Shown here in pieces: positions 48,733 through 57,543 of a stretch of DNA of 64,000 nt. The DNA comes from VRUE01 sp963702175 (GTDB lineage: Bacteria > Actinomycetota > Thermoleophilia > Solirubrobacterales > 70-9), in contig OY969721.1 in the NCBI GenBank assembly GCA_963702175.1, positions 2,170,001 through 2,234,000 of the forward strand. The letters are read 5' to 3'. A program made the position numbers and the translations under genes. How positions within the stretch are numbered: position 1 is the first letter of the stretch; every line of letters starts with the position of its first letter. Under the pieces are notes generated by a model. The model was not told the origin of the DNA and searched no databases. It saw only the letters and a list, made by a program, of their open reading frames with translations.

Positions 48733-50514
48733 TCAGCTCGCGTAGAGCTGCTCGATCTCCGGCTCGTGCTTGCTGGCGACGACCGCGCGCTTCACCTTCA
48801 GCGTGGGAGTCAGCTCGCCGGCTTCCTGGGAGAGGTCGCGGGGCAGGATCGCGATCTTCTTCACCTGCTCGACCCGGGCGAACTTCTCGTTGATCGTCGC
48901 CACGTGGTCTTCGACCGCTTTGCGGATCTCGCCGTTGGCGGCGAGCTGCTCGACGTCCTCGGGCAGGCCGTTCTCCTGGGCGTAGACGACGACCTCTTCG
49001 GGGTCGAGCGTGACCAGCGCGACCAGGTAGGGCCGGCGGTCGCCGACGACCACGCACTGGGAGACGAGCGGGTGCTGCTTAATCTCGTTCTCGAGGTTGG
49101 CGGGGGTGATGTTCTTGCCGCCCGCGGTGATGATGATGTCCTTCTTGCGACCGGTGATCTTGATGAAGCCTTCCGAGTCCATCTCGCCGATATCGCCGGT
49201 GTGCAGCCAGCCGTCGACGATCGTCTCGCGGGTTGCCTCCTCGTTCTTGTAGTAGCCCTGGAAGACGTTCGGCCCCTTGACCAGGATCTCACCGTCGTCG
49301 GCGATTTTCACTTCGCAGCCCGGGAACGGTTTGCCGATCGTGCCGATCTTGAAGTCATCGGGGGAAGAGATCGTCGCCGCGGTTGAGGTCTCGGTCATCC
49401 CCCAGCCCTCGAGCACGAGGACCCCGGCAGCGTCGAAGAAGCTGAGGATCTCCGGGTTGATCGGCGCCGCGCCGGAGACCGCGAGGCGCAGGTTGCCGCC
49501 GAAGAGGCCACGGATCTTGGAGAGCACCTGCTTATCGGCGAAGGCGTACTGCTTGCGCAGCAGGAAGCCTGGCTGGCGGCCGCTGCGTTCGGCTGCGCGC
49601 ATCCGCTTGCCGACCCCGATCGCCCAGTTGAAGATCACCTTCTTCAGGCCGCCCGCTTTCTCGATTCCGCTGGTCGCGGCGGTGTAGATCTTCTCGAAGA
49701 TGCGCGGCACCGATGGGAAGTAGGTCGGTTTCAGCTCGGCCAGGTTGGGCATGATCTTCAGCGGGTCGCGCTCCCAGTAGGCGAGCGTCGCGCCGAGGTC
49801 GAAGCTGCCGAGCTGGATCAGCAGCGCGAAGGAGTGGGCGAGGGGCAGGTAGAGGTAGGTGACGTCTTCGTCTTCGATGACGCTGCTCTCGTTGACCATG
49901 TCGAGCATCGCCCGGTAGTTGCCGTGGGTGATGACGCAGCCCTTGGGCGGGCCGGTCGTGCCCGAGGTGTAGATGAAGGTGCAGACGTCGGCGGGGGTGA
50001 CCGAGCTCCAGCGTGCCTCCCACTCGGCGGCGCCGCGGCTGGCGCCGCGCTGCGCCAGGTCCTCGATCGAGATCGCGTCGTCGCTGGTGCCGGTCATCCG
50101 CACGACGTGCTCTAGCAGCGGCAGCCGGTCGCGGACCGCACGCACCTTCTCCATCTGTTCGTCGTCCTCGACGATCACGACCTTCGCGTCGGAGTTCTCC
50201 AGCACGTACTGGCACTCCTCGGGGGAGTTGGTCTGGTAGATCGGGACGACGACTGCGCCCGCCGCCAGCGCCGCGAAGTCGAAGTAGGTCCACTCCGGTC
50301 GCGTGTTGGCGAGGATCGAGACCTTGTCGCCCTTCTCGACCCCGAGGTCGATCAGGCCCAGCGAGAGCGAGCGGACTGTCTCCAGCACCTGCTCAAAGCT
50401 GAGGCTGACCCAGGCGCCGTCCTCCTTGTAGCGGACGGCCGGTGCGGCGCCGTAGATCTCTGCCGCGCGCGGCAGCAGGTCAGCCAGCGTCTTGGAGTTG
50501 GTCCCCCTCCCCAT
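48733..50514 (-). CDS. fadD: Long-chain fatty-acid-CoA ligase (AMP-forming)
   Basis: Activates fatty acids to acyl-CoA via acyl-AMP; 593 residues. P-loop YTSGTTGPPKGCVIT, GWGMTETSTAATIS, and the hinge/Asp motif LHTGDIGEMDSEGFIKITGR, followed by KDIIITAGGKNITP. Resembles FadD15-type long-chain ligases of actinobacteria, but substrate length is not visible. Start ATG 50514. Confidence 0.9.
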   Translation of the reverse strand: MGRGTNSKTLADLLPRAAEIYGAAPAVRYKEDGAWVSLSFEQVLETVRSLSLGLIDLGVEKGDKVSILANTRPEWTYFDFAALAAGAVVVPIYQTNSPEECQYVLENSDAKVVIVEDDEQMEKVRAVRDRLPLLEHVVRMTGTSDDAISIEDLAQRGASRGAAEWEARWSSVTPADVCTFIYTSGTTGPPKGCVITHGNYRAMLDMVNESSVIEDEDVTYLYLPLAHSFALLIQLGSFDLGATLAYWERDPLKIMPNLAELKPTYFPSVPRIFEKIYTAATSGIEKAGGLKKVIFNWAIGVGKRMRAAERSGRQPGFLLRKQYAFADKQVLSKIRGLFGGNLRLAVSGAAPINPEILSFFDAAGVLVLEGWGMTETSTAATISSPDDFKIGTIGKPFPGCEVKIADDGEILVKGPNVFQGYYKNEEATRETIVDGWLHTGDIGEMDSEGFIKITGRKKDIIITAGGKNITPANLENEIKQHPLVSQCVVVGDRRPYLVALVTLDPEEVVVYAQENGLPEDVEQLAANGEIRKAVEDHVATINEKFARVEQVKKIAILPRDLSQEAGELTPTLKVKRAVVASKHEPEIEQLYAS

Positions 50515-50538
50515 GCGGAGGGGAAGTCTAGTTGCTAG

Positions 50539-50721
50539 TTACGCGGCTTGGGTACGTCGTCGGGCGTTCTTCGGCAGGCTGCGCAGTGAGGACTCGAAGA
50601 GGAACCTGTCGATGCGCCCATGGAAGATGGGGACGCCCATCTCCATGCACTTGCCGATCACCTCCTCCCGCTTCATGTGCAGCTCGGCGGCAAGCTCGGA
50701 GGGGGTGAAGTGATTGGCCAT
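50539..50721 (-). CDS. Small helix-turn-helix protein (MerR/IF2N-like fold)
   Basis: 60 residues from ATG 50721, preceded by a good Shine-Dalgarno sequence (GGGAGG, four bases). MANHFTPSELAAELHMKREEVIGKCM looks like a short DNA-binding helix-turn-helix module, with VPIFHGRIDRFLFESSL after it and a basic end. Candidate transcription regulator or excisionase-like protein. Upstream of fadD on the same strand. Confidence 0.65.
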   Translation of the reverse strand: MANHFTPSELAAELHMKREEVIGKCMEMGVPIFHGRIDRFLFESSLRSLPKNARRRTQAA

Positions 50722-50828
50722 GCGACCTCCCGGGGGTAGTCGAAATCGGGTATTCAGATATTTACCCGGATCGGCGGACGTGTCAATCGCCACATCGCAT
50801 CTTGCGGAGACCGATGGGGGCGGATCGC

Positions 50829-50834
50829 GATAAT
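50829..50834 (+). promoter_or_regulatory. -10-like GATAAT for the DsbA-like gene
   Basis: GATAAT is six bases before GTG 50841. This leaderless spacing decides the start against the ATG at 50814, which lies upstream of the hexamer. Confidence 0.5.
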
Positions 50835-50840
50835 GCCCGC

Positions 50841-51566
50841 GTGTCCGAACTAGCCGTTGACGCCGTGCCCCGCCGCGGTCGCATCTGGGTCATTCTTGGC
50901 CTCGCCTTGGCCGTCGCCGCGCTCGGCTACGCCATCGTCGGCCTCTCCACCCGCGAGGCAGATCCCAGCGTGGTCCGAGTTGACGGCATCGCCGACACGC
51001 AGGGCCTCTTCGGCGGCGTGCCCCAGGAGGGAGACCGGGTTGGCTCCGCCGACGCGCCGGTCTCGATCCAGGTCTTCAACGACGTGCAGTGCTCGAGCTG
51101 CCGTGCCGCCTTCCTGGCGGCGATCCCTGCTCTGGTCGAAGGCTACGTGCGGCCCGGCGACGTGCAGCTCCTGATGCGCCACTACTCGGCCGCCCGCAAT
51201 GCGCTCGAGCTCGGCTTCTTCGGTGCCGAAGCCGCGGCGCGCCACGGCTACGGCTGGCAGTACACCTACCTCTTCTTCCGCAACCAGGACGAGGCCGAGC
51301 GGCTCGGGATCGACGAAGAGTTCATGGCCTCGCTGGCCGGGTCCGTCGGCGAACTCGAGGTGACGGAGTGGAAGGAGACCCTCGACCGCGAAGGGGGTGC
51401 CGGCGGGCCGATCGCCGAGCAGCTCGAAGGCTATGCGGATCTGGGCGACGAGCTCGGGATCCGTGCCGGCGGTGCGATGATCATCAACGGCCCGGGCGGC
51501 ACCCGCACGCTCCAAGACGGGCCGAGCCTTGCCCGGATCGAACGGGCGATCGCCGAAGTCGAGTGA
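50841..51566 (+). CDS. Membrane-anchored DsbA-family thiol oxidoreductase
   Basis: 241 residues from GTG 50841. N-terminal anchor (WVILGLALAVAALGYAIVGL), then a thioredoxin fold with VFNDVQCSSCRAAFLAAIP; the CSSC motif is the likely active site, acting outside the membrane. The C-terminal AGGAMIINGPGG fits the cis-Pro/binding loop region of the family, although the usual TPT motif is replaced. Redox partner not visible here. Confidence 0.82.
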   Translation: MSELAVDAVPRRGRIWVILGLALAVAALGYAIVGLSTREADPSVVRVDGIADTQGLFGGVPQEGDRVGSADAPVSIQVFNDVQCSSCRAAFLAAIPALVEGYVRPGDVQLLMRHYSAARNALELGFFGAEAAARHGYGWQYTYLFFRNQDEAERLGIDEEFMASLAGSVGELEVTEWKETLDREGGAGGPIAEQLEGYADLGDELGIRAGGAMIINGPGGTRTLQDGPSLARIERAIAEVE

Positions 51567-51596
51567 AGGCGCGCGCTAGCTGCGCCGCTCGTCTGG

Positions 51597-51602
51597 GATA
51601 AT
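51597..51602 (+). promoter_or_regulatory. -10-like GATAAT for tRNA-Pro
   Basis: GATAAT ends ten bases before the mature tRNA 5' end; TGG precedes it. No good -35 seen. Confidence 0.45.
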
Positions 51603-51612
51603 CGCCCGCTCT

Positions 51613-51686
51613 CGGGGCGTGGCGCAGCCTGGTAGCGCGCACCGTTCGGGTCGGTGAGGTCCCCGGTTCAAATCCGGGCGCCCCGA
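51613..51686 (+). tRNA. tRNA-Pro (anticodon CGG)
   Basis: A full cloverleaf can be drawn. Acceptor stem CGGGGCG/CGCCCCG, D-arm with GCGC AGCCTGGTAG CGC, anticodon stem CACCG/CGGTG with loop TTCGGGT giving anticodon CGG, and T-arm CCCGG TTCAAAT CCGGG. CCA is not encoded. Reads the CCG proline codon. Confidence 0.95.
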
Positions 51687-51753
51687 TTGCATGTGGCCGG
51701 GCGCGCTTGCGCCCGGCCGCTACTTTGGCTGGCGGGGAGGTTCCTTGAAGGCC

Positions 51754-52845
51754 ATGATGCGAAAGCTCCTGCTCATCTGCGCCGCGCTGGTTGCGCTGGC
51801 TGTGCCGGCCTCGGCCGGGGCCGCCCAGGCGCCATGGAACTTCATCGGCATATCGCCGCAGAATGCGGCCGAGGAGGCGGACTACCGCCTGATGGAGCTG
51901 GCCGAGATCGACAACGTGCGGCTGCCCCTGGTCTGGGCACAGATACAGCCCGGTGTCCCGCTCGTGAACGAGCCCGACTGGTCGGGGTTCGATCGCGCCG
52001 TCCGCCTCGCGGCCGAGCACGAGCTACGCGTCTTCCCCTTCCTCTGGGGCTCGCCCGACTGGGTAGCCGCCCACCTCAGCTCGGAGCCCGTGGAAAGCGC
52101 CTGGCAGCGCTGGGCCTGGGCTGCCTTCCTGCGCGAAGCGGTCGGGCGCTACGGGCCGGAAGGCGAGTTCTGGGAAGAGAACCCGGAGTTGATTCGCCAG
52201 CCGATCCGGCGCTGGGAGATCTGGAACGAGCAGAACATCGTCACCTTCGCGCACCGGCCGAACCCGGAGCGCTTCGCCCACCTGATCCGGCTCACGGGAC
52301 GAGTGCTCCACCGGGCGGACCCAGGCGCCAAAGTCATCGTCGGCGGTCTGTTCGGCCGCCCGCTGCAGATCCCGCCGAACGTCGCCTCGGGGGACTACCT
52401 CGCGCGCTTCTACCGGGCGCAGCCGCTGAAGCGCTTCTTCGACGGCATCGCCCTGCACCCCTACGTGGCCGACGCCGGCGCGATGCGGTCGCAGATCCTC
52501 AACCTGCGCCGCATCATGCGAATCAACGGCGATGGAGAGACCCCGCTCTACGTGACCGAGATGGGCTGGGGCTCGGACAGCTTCGAGTCGCGCTGGGAGC
52601 GCGGGCTCGACGGCCAGGCGCGCGAACTCGACCGCGCCTTCTCGATGCTGGTCAGGCAGCGCAAGCGCTGGCGCATCGGCGGGGTCTGGTGGTTCTCCTG
52701 GTCTGACGAGGGCGGCACCTGCCAGTTCTGCGACTCGGCGGGCCTGCTCACCAGCGGGCGCGAGGCGAAGCCGTCCTGGTACCGCTTCAACGCCTGGACC
52801 GGGGGCGACCCCGACACGGTTCCGCGCGCCGTCTTCGCCGAGTGA
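51754..52845 (+). CDS. Secreted clan-A glycoside hydrolase-like protein
   Basis: About 363 residues with signal peptide (LLLICAALVALAVPASAGA). TIM-barrel glycosidase of clan A: acid/base Glu in RRWEIWNEQN, nucleophile Glu in LYVTEMGWGS, and active-site aromatic WWFSWSDEGG. Best guess is a GH39/GH5-like enzyme; substrate unknown. Start choice is uncertain: ATG 51754 or 51757 (GAAGG nearby), or TTG 51745, which is four bases past GGGGAGG. Confidence 0.82.
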   Translation: MMRKLLLICAALVALAVPASAGAAQAPWNFIGISPQNAAEEADYRLMELAEIDNVRLPLVWAQIQPGVPLVNEPDWSGFDRAVRLAAEHELRVFPFLWGSPDWVAAHLSSEPVESAWQRWAWAAFLREAVGRYGPEGEFWEENPELIRQPIRRWEIWNEQNIVTFAHRPNPERFAHLIRLTGRVLHRADPGAKVIVGGLFGRPLQIPPNVASGDYLARFYRAQPLKRFFDGIALHPYVADAGAMRSQILNLRRIMRINGDGETPLYVTEMGWGSDSFESRWERGLDGQARELDRAFSMLVRQRKRWRIGGVWWFSWSDEGGTCQFCDSAGLLTSGREAKPSWYRFNAWTGGDPDTVPRAVFAE

Positions 52846-52853
52846 GCGCCAAC

Positions 52854-52866
52854 GGGCCGAAGGCCC
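52854..52866 (+). terminator. Small hairpin after the glycosidase
   Basis: GGGCC-GAA-GGCCC followed by TCTAGCGCTAG (itself a palindrome). Short and without a T-tract; weak terminator candidate. Confidence 0.3.
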
Positions 52867-52926
52867 TCTAGCGCTAGGCTCCAACTCGATTCGATCAGCC
52901 CAGTCCAATCCAGGAGGAGACCCCCG

Positions 52927-53526
52927 ATGGCTTTCTCGGTTCCCGACCTTCCCTACGCATACGACGCGCTCGAGCCGCACATCGACGAGGCGACGATGCG
53001 CGTTCACCACGACAAGCACCACCAGACCTACGTCGACAAAGCGAACGAAGCCCTGGAGGGAACCGAGTGGGCGGACCGCGACGTCGAGGACGTGCTGCGC
53101 AACCTCTCCAGCCTGCCCGGCGACAAGCAGGGGCCGGTGCGCAACAACGCCGGCGGCCACTACAACCACACGCTGTTCTGGCAGATGCTCAGCCCGGACG
53201 GTGGCGGCGAGCCGGACGGTGACCTCGGCGCCGCGATCGGCGAGGCCTTCGGCTCCTTCGACTCCTTCAAGGGCGAGTTCAAGAAAGCCGGCCTGACCCG
53301 CTTCGGCTCCGGCTGGGCCTGGCTGATCAAGGACAGCTCCGGGCTCGCGGTCGTCTCGACCCCGAATCAGGACTCGCCCCTCTCCGACGGCAGCGTGCCG
53401 CTGCTCGGCTGCGACGTCTGGGAGCACGCCTACTACCTCAAGTACCAGAACAAGCGCCCCGACTACATCGACGCCTATTGGAACGTCGTCAACTGGGACT
53501 TCGTTGGGGAGAGGTTTGCCGAGTAG
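52927..53526 (+). CDS. Superoxide dismutase, Fe/Mn family (probably Mn)
   Basis: Dismutates superoxide; 199 residues. Metal ligands in MRVHHDKHHQ, NNAGGHYNHTLFW, and GCDVWEHAYYLKY. The GGHYNH context and PNQDSP segment favour manganese over iron. Shine-Dalgarno AGGAGGA is eight bases before ATG 52927. Cytoplasmic, with no signal peptide. Followed by a family C element. Confidence 0.95.
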   Translation: MAFSVPDLPYAYDALEPHIDEATMRVHHDKHHQTYVDKANEALEGTEWADRDVEDVLRNLSSLPGDKQGPVRNNAGGHYNHTLFWQMLSPDGGGEPDGDLGAAIGEAFGSFDSFKGEFKKAGLTRFGSGWAWLIKDSSGLAVVSTPNQDSPLSDGSVPLLGCDVWEHAYYLKYQNKRPDYIDAYWNVVNWDFVGERFAE

Positions 53527-53530
53527 CGGA

Positions 53531-53642
53531 CGCTGCAAACCGGCGCATCTCGGGGTCTTCAGTCGGCCGTCTCGCTCACGCACAAACAAGTGCGTTCGCT
53601 TCGCCGACCTCCCTGCATCCCCCGACCTGCTTGGTTTTCGCG
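53531..53642 (+). repeat. Family C hairpin element, copy 2
   Basis: Starts CGCTGCAAACCGGCGC and ends TGCTTGGTTTTCGCG, matching copy 1 at 23397-23504. The interior is different but folds: GTCGGC/GCCGAC enclosing GCAC-AAACAA-GTGC. It lies between the convergent sod and GMC oxidoreductase genes, four bases past the sod stop. Confidence 0.7.
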
Positions 53643-53655
53643 CCCGTTATAGGAA

Positions 53656-55296
53656 CTAAACGGGCATTGCCGGCCGCGCCGCCTCCGGCAGGTCGCGCGG
53701 CTCGGCGCCCTCCTTGGGAGGGATCAGGCTCATCGCGTGCTCGGCCTTGGCGGTGATCGTCAGGCTCGGGTTGACGCCGGGGTTGGCAGGTATTGCCGCC
53801 CCGTCGCAGACCAGCAGGTTCTCGTAGCCGAAGACACGGTTGCCGGCGTCGACGACGCCGGTGTCGGGGTTGGCGCCGACCACGGCGCCGCCGAGGATGT
53901 GGGCGGTCGAGGGGATGTTGCGGACCGACTCCGTGACCGCGCTCTGGGCGACGCCGCCGGTGCGCTTCTCGAACCAGCGCGCCACCTGCTCGGCAGCTGG
54001 GAGGTAGGTCGGGTTGGGCCTCCCAGGGTCCTGTTCGGTCGTCAGGCGCACGCCGCCGCCGAACAGCTTCCGCTTCGGGCGGAAGTGCATCGCGGCATCG
54101 ACTGTCTGCATCACCAGCAGGATCACTGTGCGCTGCGACCAACGGTGCGGGATCAGCATCCGGGCGGTGCGCAGCGGGTGGCGCATGATCGCCGCCAGCC
54201 ACTTCAGCGGCCGCGTCAGTTTCGTCCCCGGCCCGGTCATCGCGGTGAAGGTGCCCGCCATCGCGTCGCCGCCCTGGCCGTAGGTGACGACCTCGATGTG
54301 GGTGTCGGGGTCGGGGTAGATGCTGGAGGTGATCGCCACCGAGCGGCTGAAGTCGCGCTCGTCGTCGGGGGCGGTGACCGCCTGGATCGACTCCGAGTTG
54401 GTGCGGACGAGATCGCCGAGCCGCCCGGAGACCCGCGGCAGGGCGCCGCTGTGACGGCAGTTGGCGAGCAGGTTGTTGGTGCCGAGGGCGCCGGCGGCGA
54501 CGATCACGCCCTTCGCGGTCAGCGTTCGCCGCTGCTTGCGCAGCCAGGAGCCGGAACGCTCGCTGCTGACCGCGTAGCCGCCTGAGCCGTCGGCGGCGCC
54601 GAGCGGGCGGATCTCGGTCACCTGGCGCTCGGGCACGATCTCGACCCCGAGCTTCTCGGCGAACCAGAGGTAGTTCTTCATCAGCGTGTTCTTGGCTCCG
54701 TGACGGCAGCCGACCATGCAGCTGCCGCAGCGCATGCAGCCGGTGCGGCTTGGTCCCTCGCCTTCGAAGAAGGGATCGGGCACCTCGACCCCGGGCTGGT
54801 CGAAGAAGACGCCGACCTGGGTGTTGGTGAAGGTCTCGCCGACGCCGATCTCCTCGCCGTATTCCTGCAGCAGCTTGTCGGCCGGGCCGATGCCCTCGTA
54901 CTGGACGACACCGAGCATCCGCTCAGCGGTGCTGTAGTGAGGAGCGAGGTCGTTCTCCCAGTCGCCCAGCGCGGACCATTGCGGGTCGCGGAAGAAGGCG
55001 GGACGGGCACGGTAGAGGGTGTTGGCGTAGCCGAGGCTGCCGCCGCCGACGCCGCTGCCGGAGACGATGAAAACGTCCTTGAAGAAGGTCATCCGCAGCA
55101 CGCCCCGCATTCCCAGGCGCGGCATCCAGAAGTAGCGGCGGGGGTGGCGCAGGTTCGACTCGGCGAAGTCCTCGTCGCGAAAGCGGCTGCCACACTCGAG
55201 CACGGCGACCGAGTAGCCCTTTTCGGCGAGCCGCAGCGCCGAGACCGACCCGCCGAAGCCCGAGCCCACCACGATCCAGTCGTAGTCGTGAGTCAC
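53656..55296 (-). CDS. GMC-family FAD oxidoreductase (cholesterol-oxidase-like)
   Basis: 546 residues from GTG 55296, which gives the N-terminus THDYDWIVVGSGFGGSVSAL with the FAD Rossmann motif. Cys cluster CMRCGSCMVGC near residue 190 is typical of a subgroup of GMC oxidoreductases and could hold an iron-sulfur cluster or disulfides. C-terminal STAHILGGAVVGANPDTGVV and NPGVNPSLTITAKAEHAM are family signatures. Alcohol substrate unknown; steroid or lipid is plausible. Rubredoxin gene lies just upstream. Confidence 0.88.
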   Translation of the reverse strand: MTHDYDWIVVGSGFGGSVSALRLAEKGYSVAVLECGSRFRDEDFAESNLRHPRRYFWMPRLGMRGVLRMTFFKDVFIVSGSGVGGGSLGYANTLYRARPAFFRDPQWSALGDWENDLAPHYSTAERMLGVVQYEGIGPADKLLQEYGEEIGVGETFTNTQVGVFFDQPGVEVPDPFFEGEGPSRTGCMRCGSCMVGCRHGAKNTLMKNYLWFAEKLGVEIVPERQVTEIRPLGAADGSGGYAVSSERSGSWLRKQRRTLTAKGVIVAAGALGTNNLLANCRHSGALPRVSGRLGDLVRTNSESIQAVTAPDDERDFSRSVAITSSIYPDPDTHIEVVTYGQGGDAMAGTFTAMTGPGTKLTRPLKWLAAIMRHPLRTARMLIPHRWSQRTVILLVMQTVDAAMHFRPKRKLFGGGVRLTTEQDPGRPNPTYLPAAEQVARWFEKRTGGVAQSAVTESVRNIPSTAHILGGAVVGANPDTGVVDAGNRVFGYENLLVCDGAAIPANPGVNPSLTITAKAEHAMSLIPPKEGAEPRDLPEAARPAMPV

Positions 55297-55315
55297 GGCG
55301 GGCCTTGCGAGCGGC

Positions 55316-55507
55316 CTAGGCCTCGCCCGGCTCGAGCGGCCTGAAGTCGCTGGTCCGGGCGCCGCAGACGGGGCAGAACCAGTCCTTCGGGATGTCCTCA
55401 AAGGCCGTTCCGGGGGGGATTCCGCCGTCCGGATCGCCCTCCGCGGGGTCGTAGATGAACCCGCAGCTCTCGCAGATCCAGAGCGTCGCTTCCTTGGTGG
55501 CGGTCAT
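55316..55507 (-). CDS. Rubredoxin
   Basis: 63 residues; one iron bound by two CxxC pairs (WICESCGFIYDP and WFCPVCGART). Electron carrier. Position 20 bases upstream of the GMC oxidoreductase on the same strand suggests it is an electron partner of that enzyme (inference). Confidence 0.93.
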   Translation of the reverse strand: MTATKEATLWICESCGFIYDPAEGDPDGGIPPGTAFEDIPKDWFCPVCGARTSDFRPLEPGEA

Positions 55508-55528
55508 CTCGAAAAAGCTTAGAGGCGC

Positions 55529-56095
55529 TCAGTCTTTGCTGAAGCTGACCGAGGCCGGCTCACGCTCGGTGGCGTCCTCGATCTCGAAGAACTCGCGTGC
55601 TTTGAAGTTGCCCTGGTTGGCGATGATCGAGCCCGGGAACTGTTCGATGTCGGTGTTATAAGCCTGCACGTTGGAGTTGTAGATCCGGCGTGAGGCCTGG
55701 ATCTCGTCCTCGAGCTGGGAGAGTTCGCGGCTAAGCTGCTGGAAGTTCTCAGTGGCGCGCAGGGTCGGGTAGTTCTCAGCGACCGCTTTCACGTCCGCCA
55801 GCGCCTGAGTCAGCTTCTGCTCGGCTTTGGCGGTGTCCTCGACACTCGAGGCAGCCATCGCCTCGGCCCGCGCCTGGGTCGTCCGCTCGAACGTCTGACT
55901 CTCGTGCTCGGCATACCCCTTGACCGTCTCGACCAGGTTGGGGACGAGGTCGTGGCGGCGCTTCAGCTGCACGTCGATCCCGCTCCAGGACTCGTCGACC
56001 CGGTTGCGGGCGGCGATGATCGAGTTGCGCTTGGCGATGAAGTAGAGGACCGCGATAACGACGATCGCTACCACCGCGACGATGACCCAGGTCAT
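55529..56095 (-). CDS. lemA: LemA family membrane protein
   Basis: 188 residues from ATG 56095. One N-terminal membrane helix (WVIVAVVAIVVIAVLYFIA) and a long coiled-coil domain (RNRVDESWSGIDVQLKRRHD and LVPNLVETVKGYAEHE are LemA signatures). Function unclear. A -10-like TAGGAT lies eight bases upstream, suggesting a leaderless transcript; the gene diverges from 56146. Confidence 0.9.
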   Translation of the reverse strand: MTWVIVAVVAIVVIAVLYFIAKRNSIIAARNRVDESWSGIDVQLKRRHDLVPNLVETVKGYAEHESQTFERTTQARAEAMAASSVEDTAKAEQKLTQALADVKAVAENYPTLRATENFQQLSRELSQLEDEIQASRRIYNSNVQAYNTDIEQFPGSIIANQGNFKAREFFEIEDATEREPASVSFSKD

Positions 56096-56145
56096 TGCAA
56101 GCAATCCTACTTGGCTCGCCGGCCAACTGCATAGGATCGGGCACG

Positions 56146-56814
56146 ATGGGGGCCAAGCAGGAAGCGCAGCAGTGGGCCGCGATCGTCAGCGGGTATGGCG
56201 AGCGCCACGACCTCCGCTACGAGCCCGTCGGTGGGATCAATCCCAAGGACGGCCCGGTGGCTCTCTGCGTGGGCGGGTCCAACCGGCTCACCGGGCAGCT
56301 CGCCGAGGGTTTCTGGGGGTCCTCCTGCGACGCCGACGAGAAGGAGGCCGGCGGTTTCCTCAACAAGGCGGTGCTGCCGACCGCGATCCTCGCCAAGGCC
56401 CACATGCCCGACCTTGCCAGGGTGGCGCCGGCTTTCAATGTCGAGTCGATCGAGGGCCACGAGGCGCTCACCCAGCGCTTCGCCCGCAAGGTCGAGTTCG
56501 AGTCGATCGAGTTCAACCGGCGCTTCATCGCCACGGTCCCGCGTGAGTACGACCCGGTGGCGCTGCGGGAGCTGTTCGGCCCCGGCTTCCTCGAGTGGAC
56601 GACGACGATGACCGGCGAGATCGACTTCGGCGTCAACGACCGCCAGCTCTGGTTCCTCTGGCGACTGCGGGAGCGCAGCGAGGCGGAGCTGGAGGAGGCA
56701 CTGCGCAACGCCGGCCAGCTGTTCAAGCGGCTGCAGGCAGAGATGGACGAGAGCGGCATCAACACCTACCCGCCCGGCCCCTGGCACGCGGGGCTGGAGC
56801 CCTTCCCCGAGTAG
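56146..56814 (+). CDS. Conserved actinobacterial protein of unknown function
   Basis: 222 residues from ATG 56146; -10-like TAGGAT is eight bases upstream. No signal peptide or membrane helix. Begins GAKQEAQQWAAIVSGYGERH, then YEPVGGINPKDGPVALCVGG. Contains EFNRRFIATVPREYDPVALREL, then a helical end. Not recognised. Divergent from lemA, sharing the same short intergenic region. Confidence 0.7.
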   Translation: MGAKQEAQQWAAIVSGYGERHDLRYEPVGGINPKDGPVALCVGGSNRLTGQLAEGFWGSSCDADEKEAGGFLNKAVLPTAILAKAHMPDLARVAPAFNVESIEGHEALTQRFARKVEFESIEFNRRFIATVPREYDPVALRELFGPGFLEWTTTMTGEIDFGVNDRQLWFLWRLRERSEAELEEALRNAGQLFKRLQAEMDESGINTYPPGPWHAGLEPFPE

Positions 56815-56827
56815 CTCGGCGCCGCTG

Positions 56828-56863
56828 CCGACTTTGACCCCACCCTGGTGTGGTCAAAGTCGG
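56828..56863. repeat. Family D palindrome, copy 2
   Basis: CCGACTTTGACC and GGTCAAAGTCGG are exact 12-base complements, and the inner bases CACC/GGTG continue the pairing: a 36-base near-perfect palindrome. The same sequence, inverted, is at 41684-41714. It lies between the convergent ends of the 56146 gene and the Nudix gene. No T-tract. Confidence 0.75.
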
Positions 56864-56873
56864 ATGCGCTGAG

Positions 56874-57515
56874 TCAGACGGGGTAGTCGGGATCGCCGGG
56901 GAGGACGACCCGGTGGTCCTCGCGGGTGCCGATCACCTTGGGCAGAATCGGCTCGATCTCGCGCCCTCGATAGGCCTCGATCGCCTCCTGCGAGGTGGCG
57001 AACGGCGCCAGCTCCTGCAGCTGGCTGATCGTCGGGAAGGCGATGACCAGCTCGCCAGCCTCCTGCGCCTGCAGCGCCGCCTGGGGCTCGAACCAGCGGG
57101 CCTCGGTCGTCTCCACCCCGTCCGGCTTCGGCGGCGAGTGGGCGGGGGCGAGCGCCATGAAGAACCAGGCGTCGAAGCGCCTCGAGATCACCTCGGGGGT
57201 AATCCAGCGCGAGAACAGCACCAGCTCCTCGTCGGCGGGCAGCTCAATCCCAGCCTCCTCGGCCAGCTCACGGACCGCGCAGACCCGGCGCCCAGCCTCA
57301 TCCTCGCCGTCCTCGGGATCGACCGCACCGCCGGGGAAGACCCACACCCCTGGCATGAACTTCGCCTTCTCGGTCCGCTTCAGCAGCAGCACCTCGAGCG
57401 CCCGGTCGGCGTGCTTGCCCCCACGGCGCAAGAGCACGACGGAGGCGGACGGTCGCGGCACGGCCGGCTCACCCAAGTTCGGCGCCTCCGCTGGTCCACG
57501 CTGCCGCTCGGTCAC
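56874..57515 (-). CDS. Nudix hydrolase
   Basis: 213 residues from GTG 57515. Nudix helix: GGAVDPEDGEDEAGRRVCAV continuing RELAEEAGIEL. The GGAVD-P-E-D arrangement resembles the CoA/RNA-type (NUDT8/NUDT19-like) group; substrate unknown. The frame is open further upstream but antisense to the DUF4349 gene, so the GTG is preferred. Confidence 0.85.
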   Translation of the reverse strand: MTERQRGPAEAPNLGEPAVPRPSASVVLLRRGGKHADRALEVLLLKRTEKAKFMPGVWVFPGGAVDPEDGEDEAGRRVCAVRELAEEAGIELPADEELVLFSRWITPEVISRRFDAWFFMALAPAHSPPKPDGVETTEARWFEPQAALQAQEAGELVIAFPTISQLQELAPFATSQEAIEAYRGREIEPILPKVIGTREDHRVVLPGDPDYPV

Positions 57516-57543
57516 GCGAGCCAGCGTATCTCCAGGGGTGGCG

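Noticed and set aside
50802..50840. Longer N-terminus for the DsbA-like protein from TTG 50802 or ATG 50814
   Set aside because: The GATAAT -10 at 50829-50834 lies downstream of these codons and is six bases before GTG 50841, which fits leaderless initiation.
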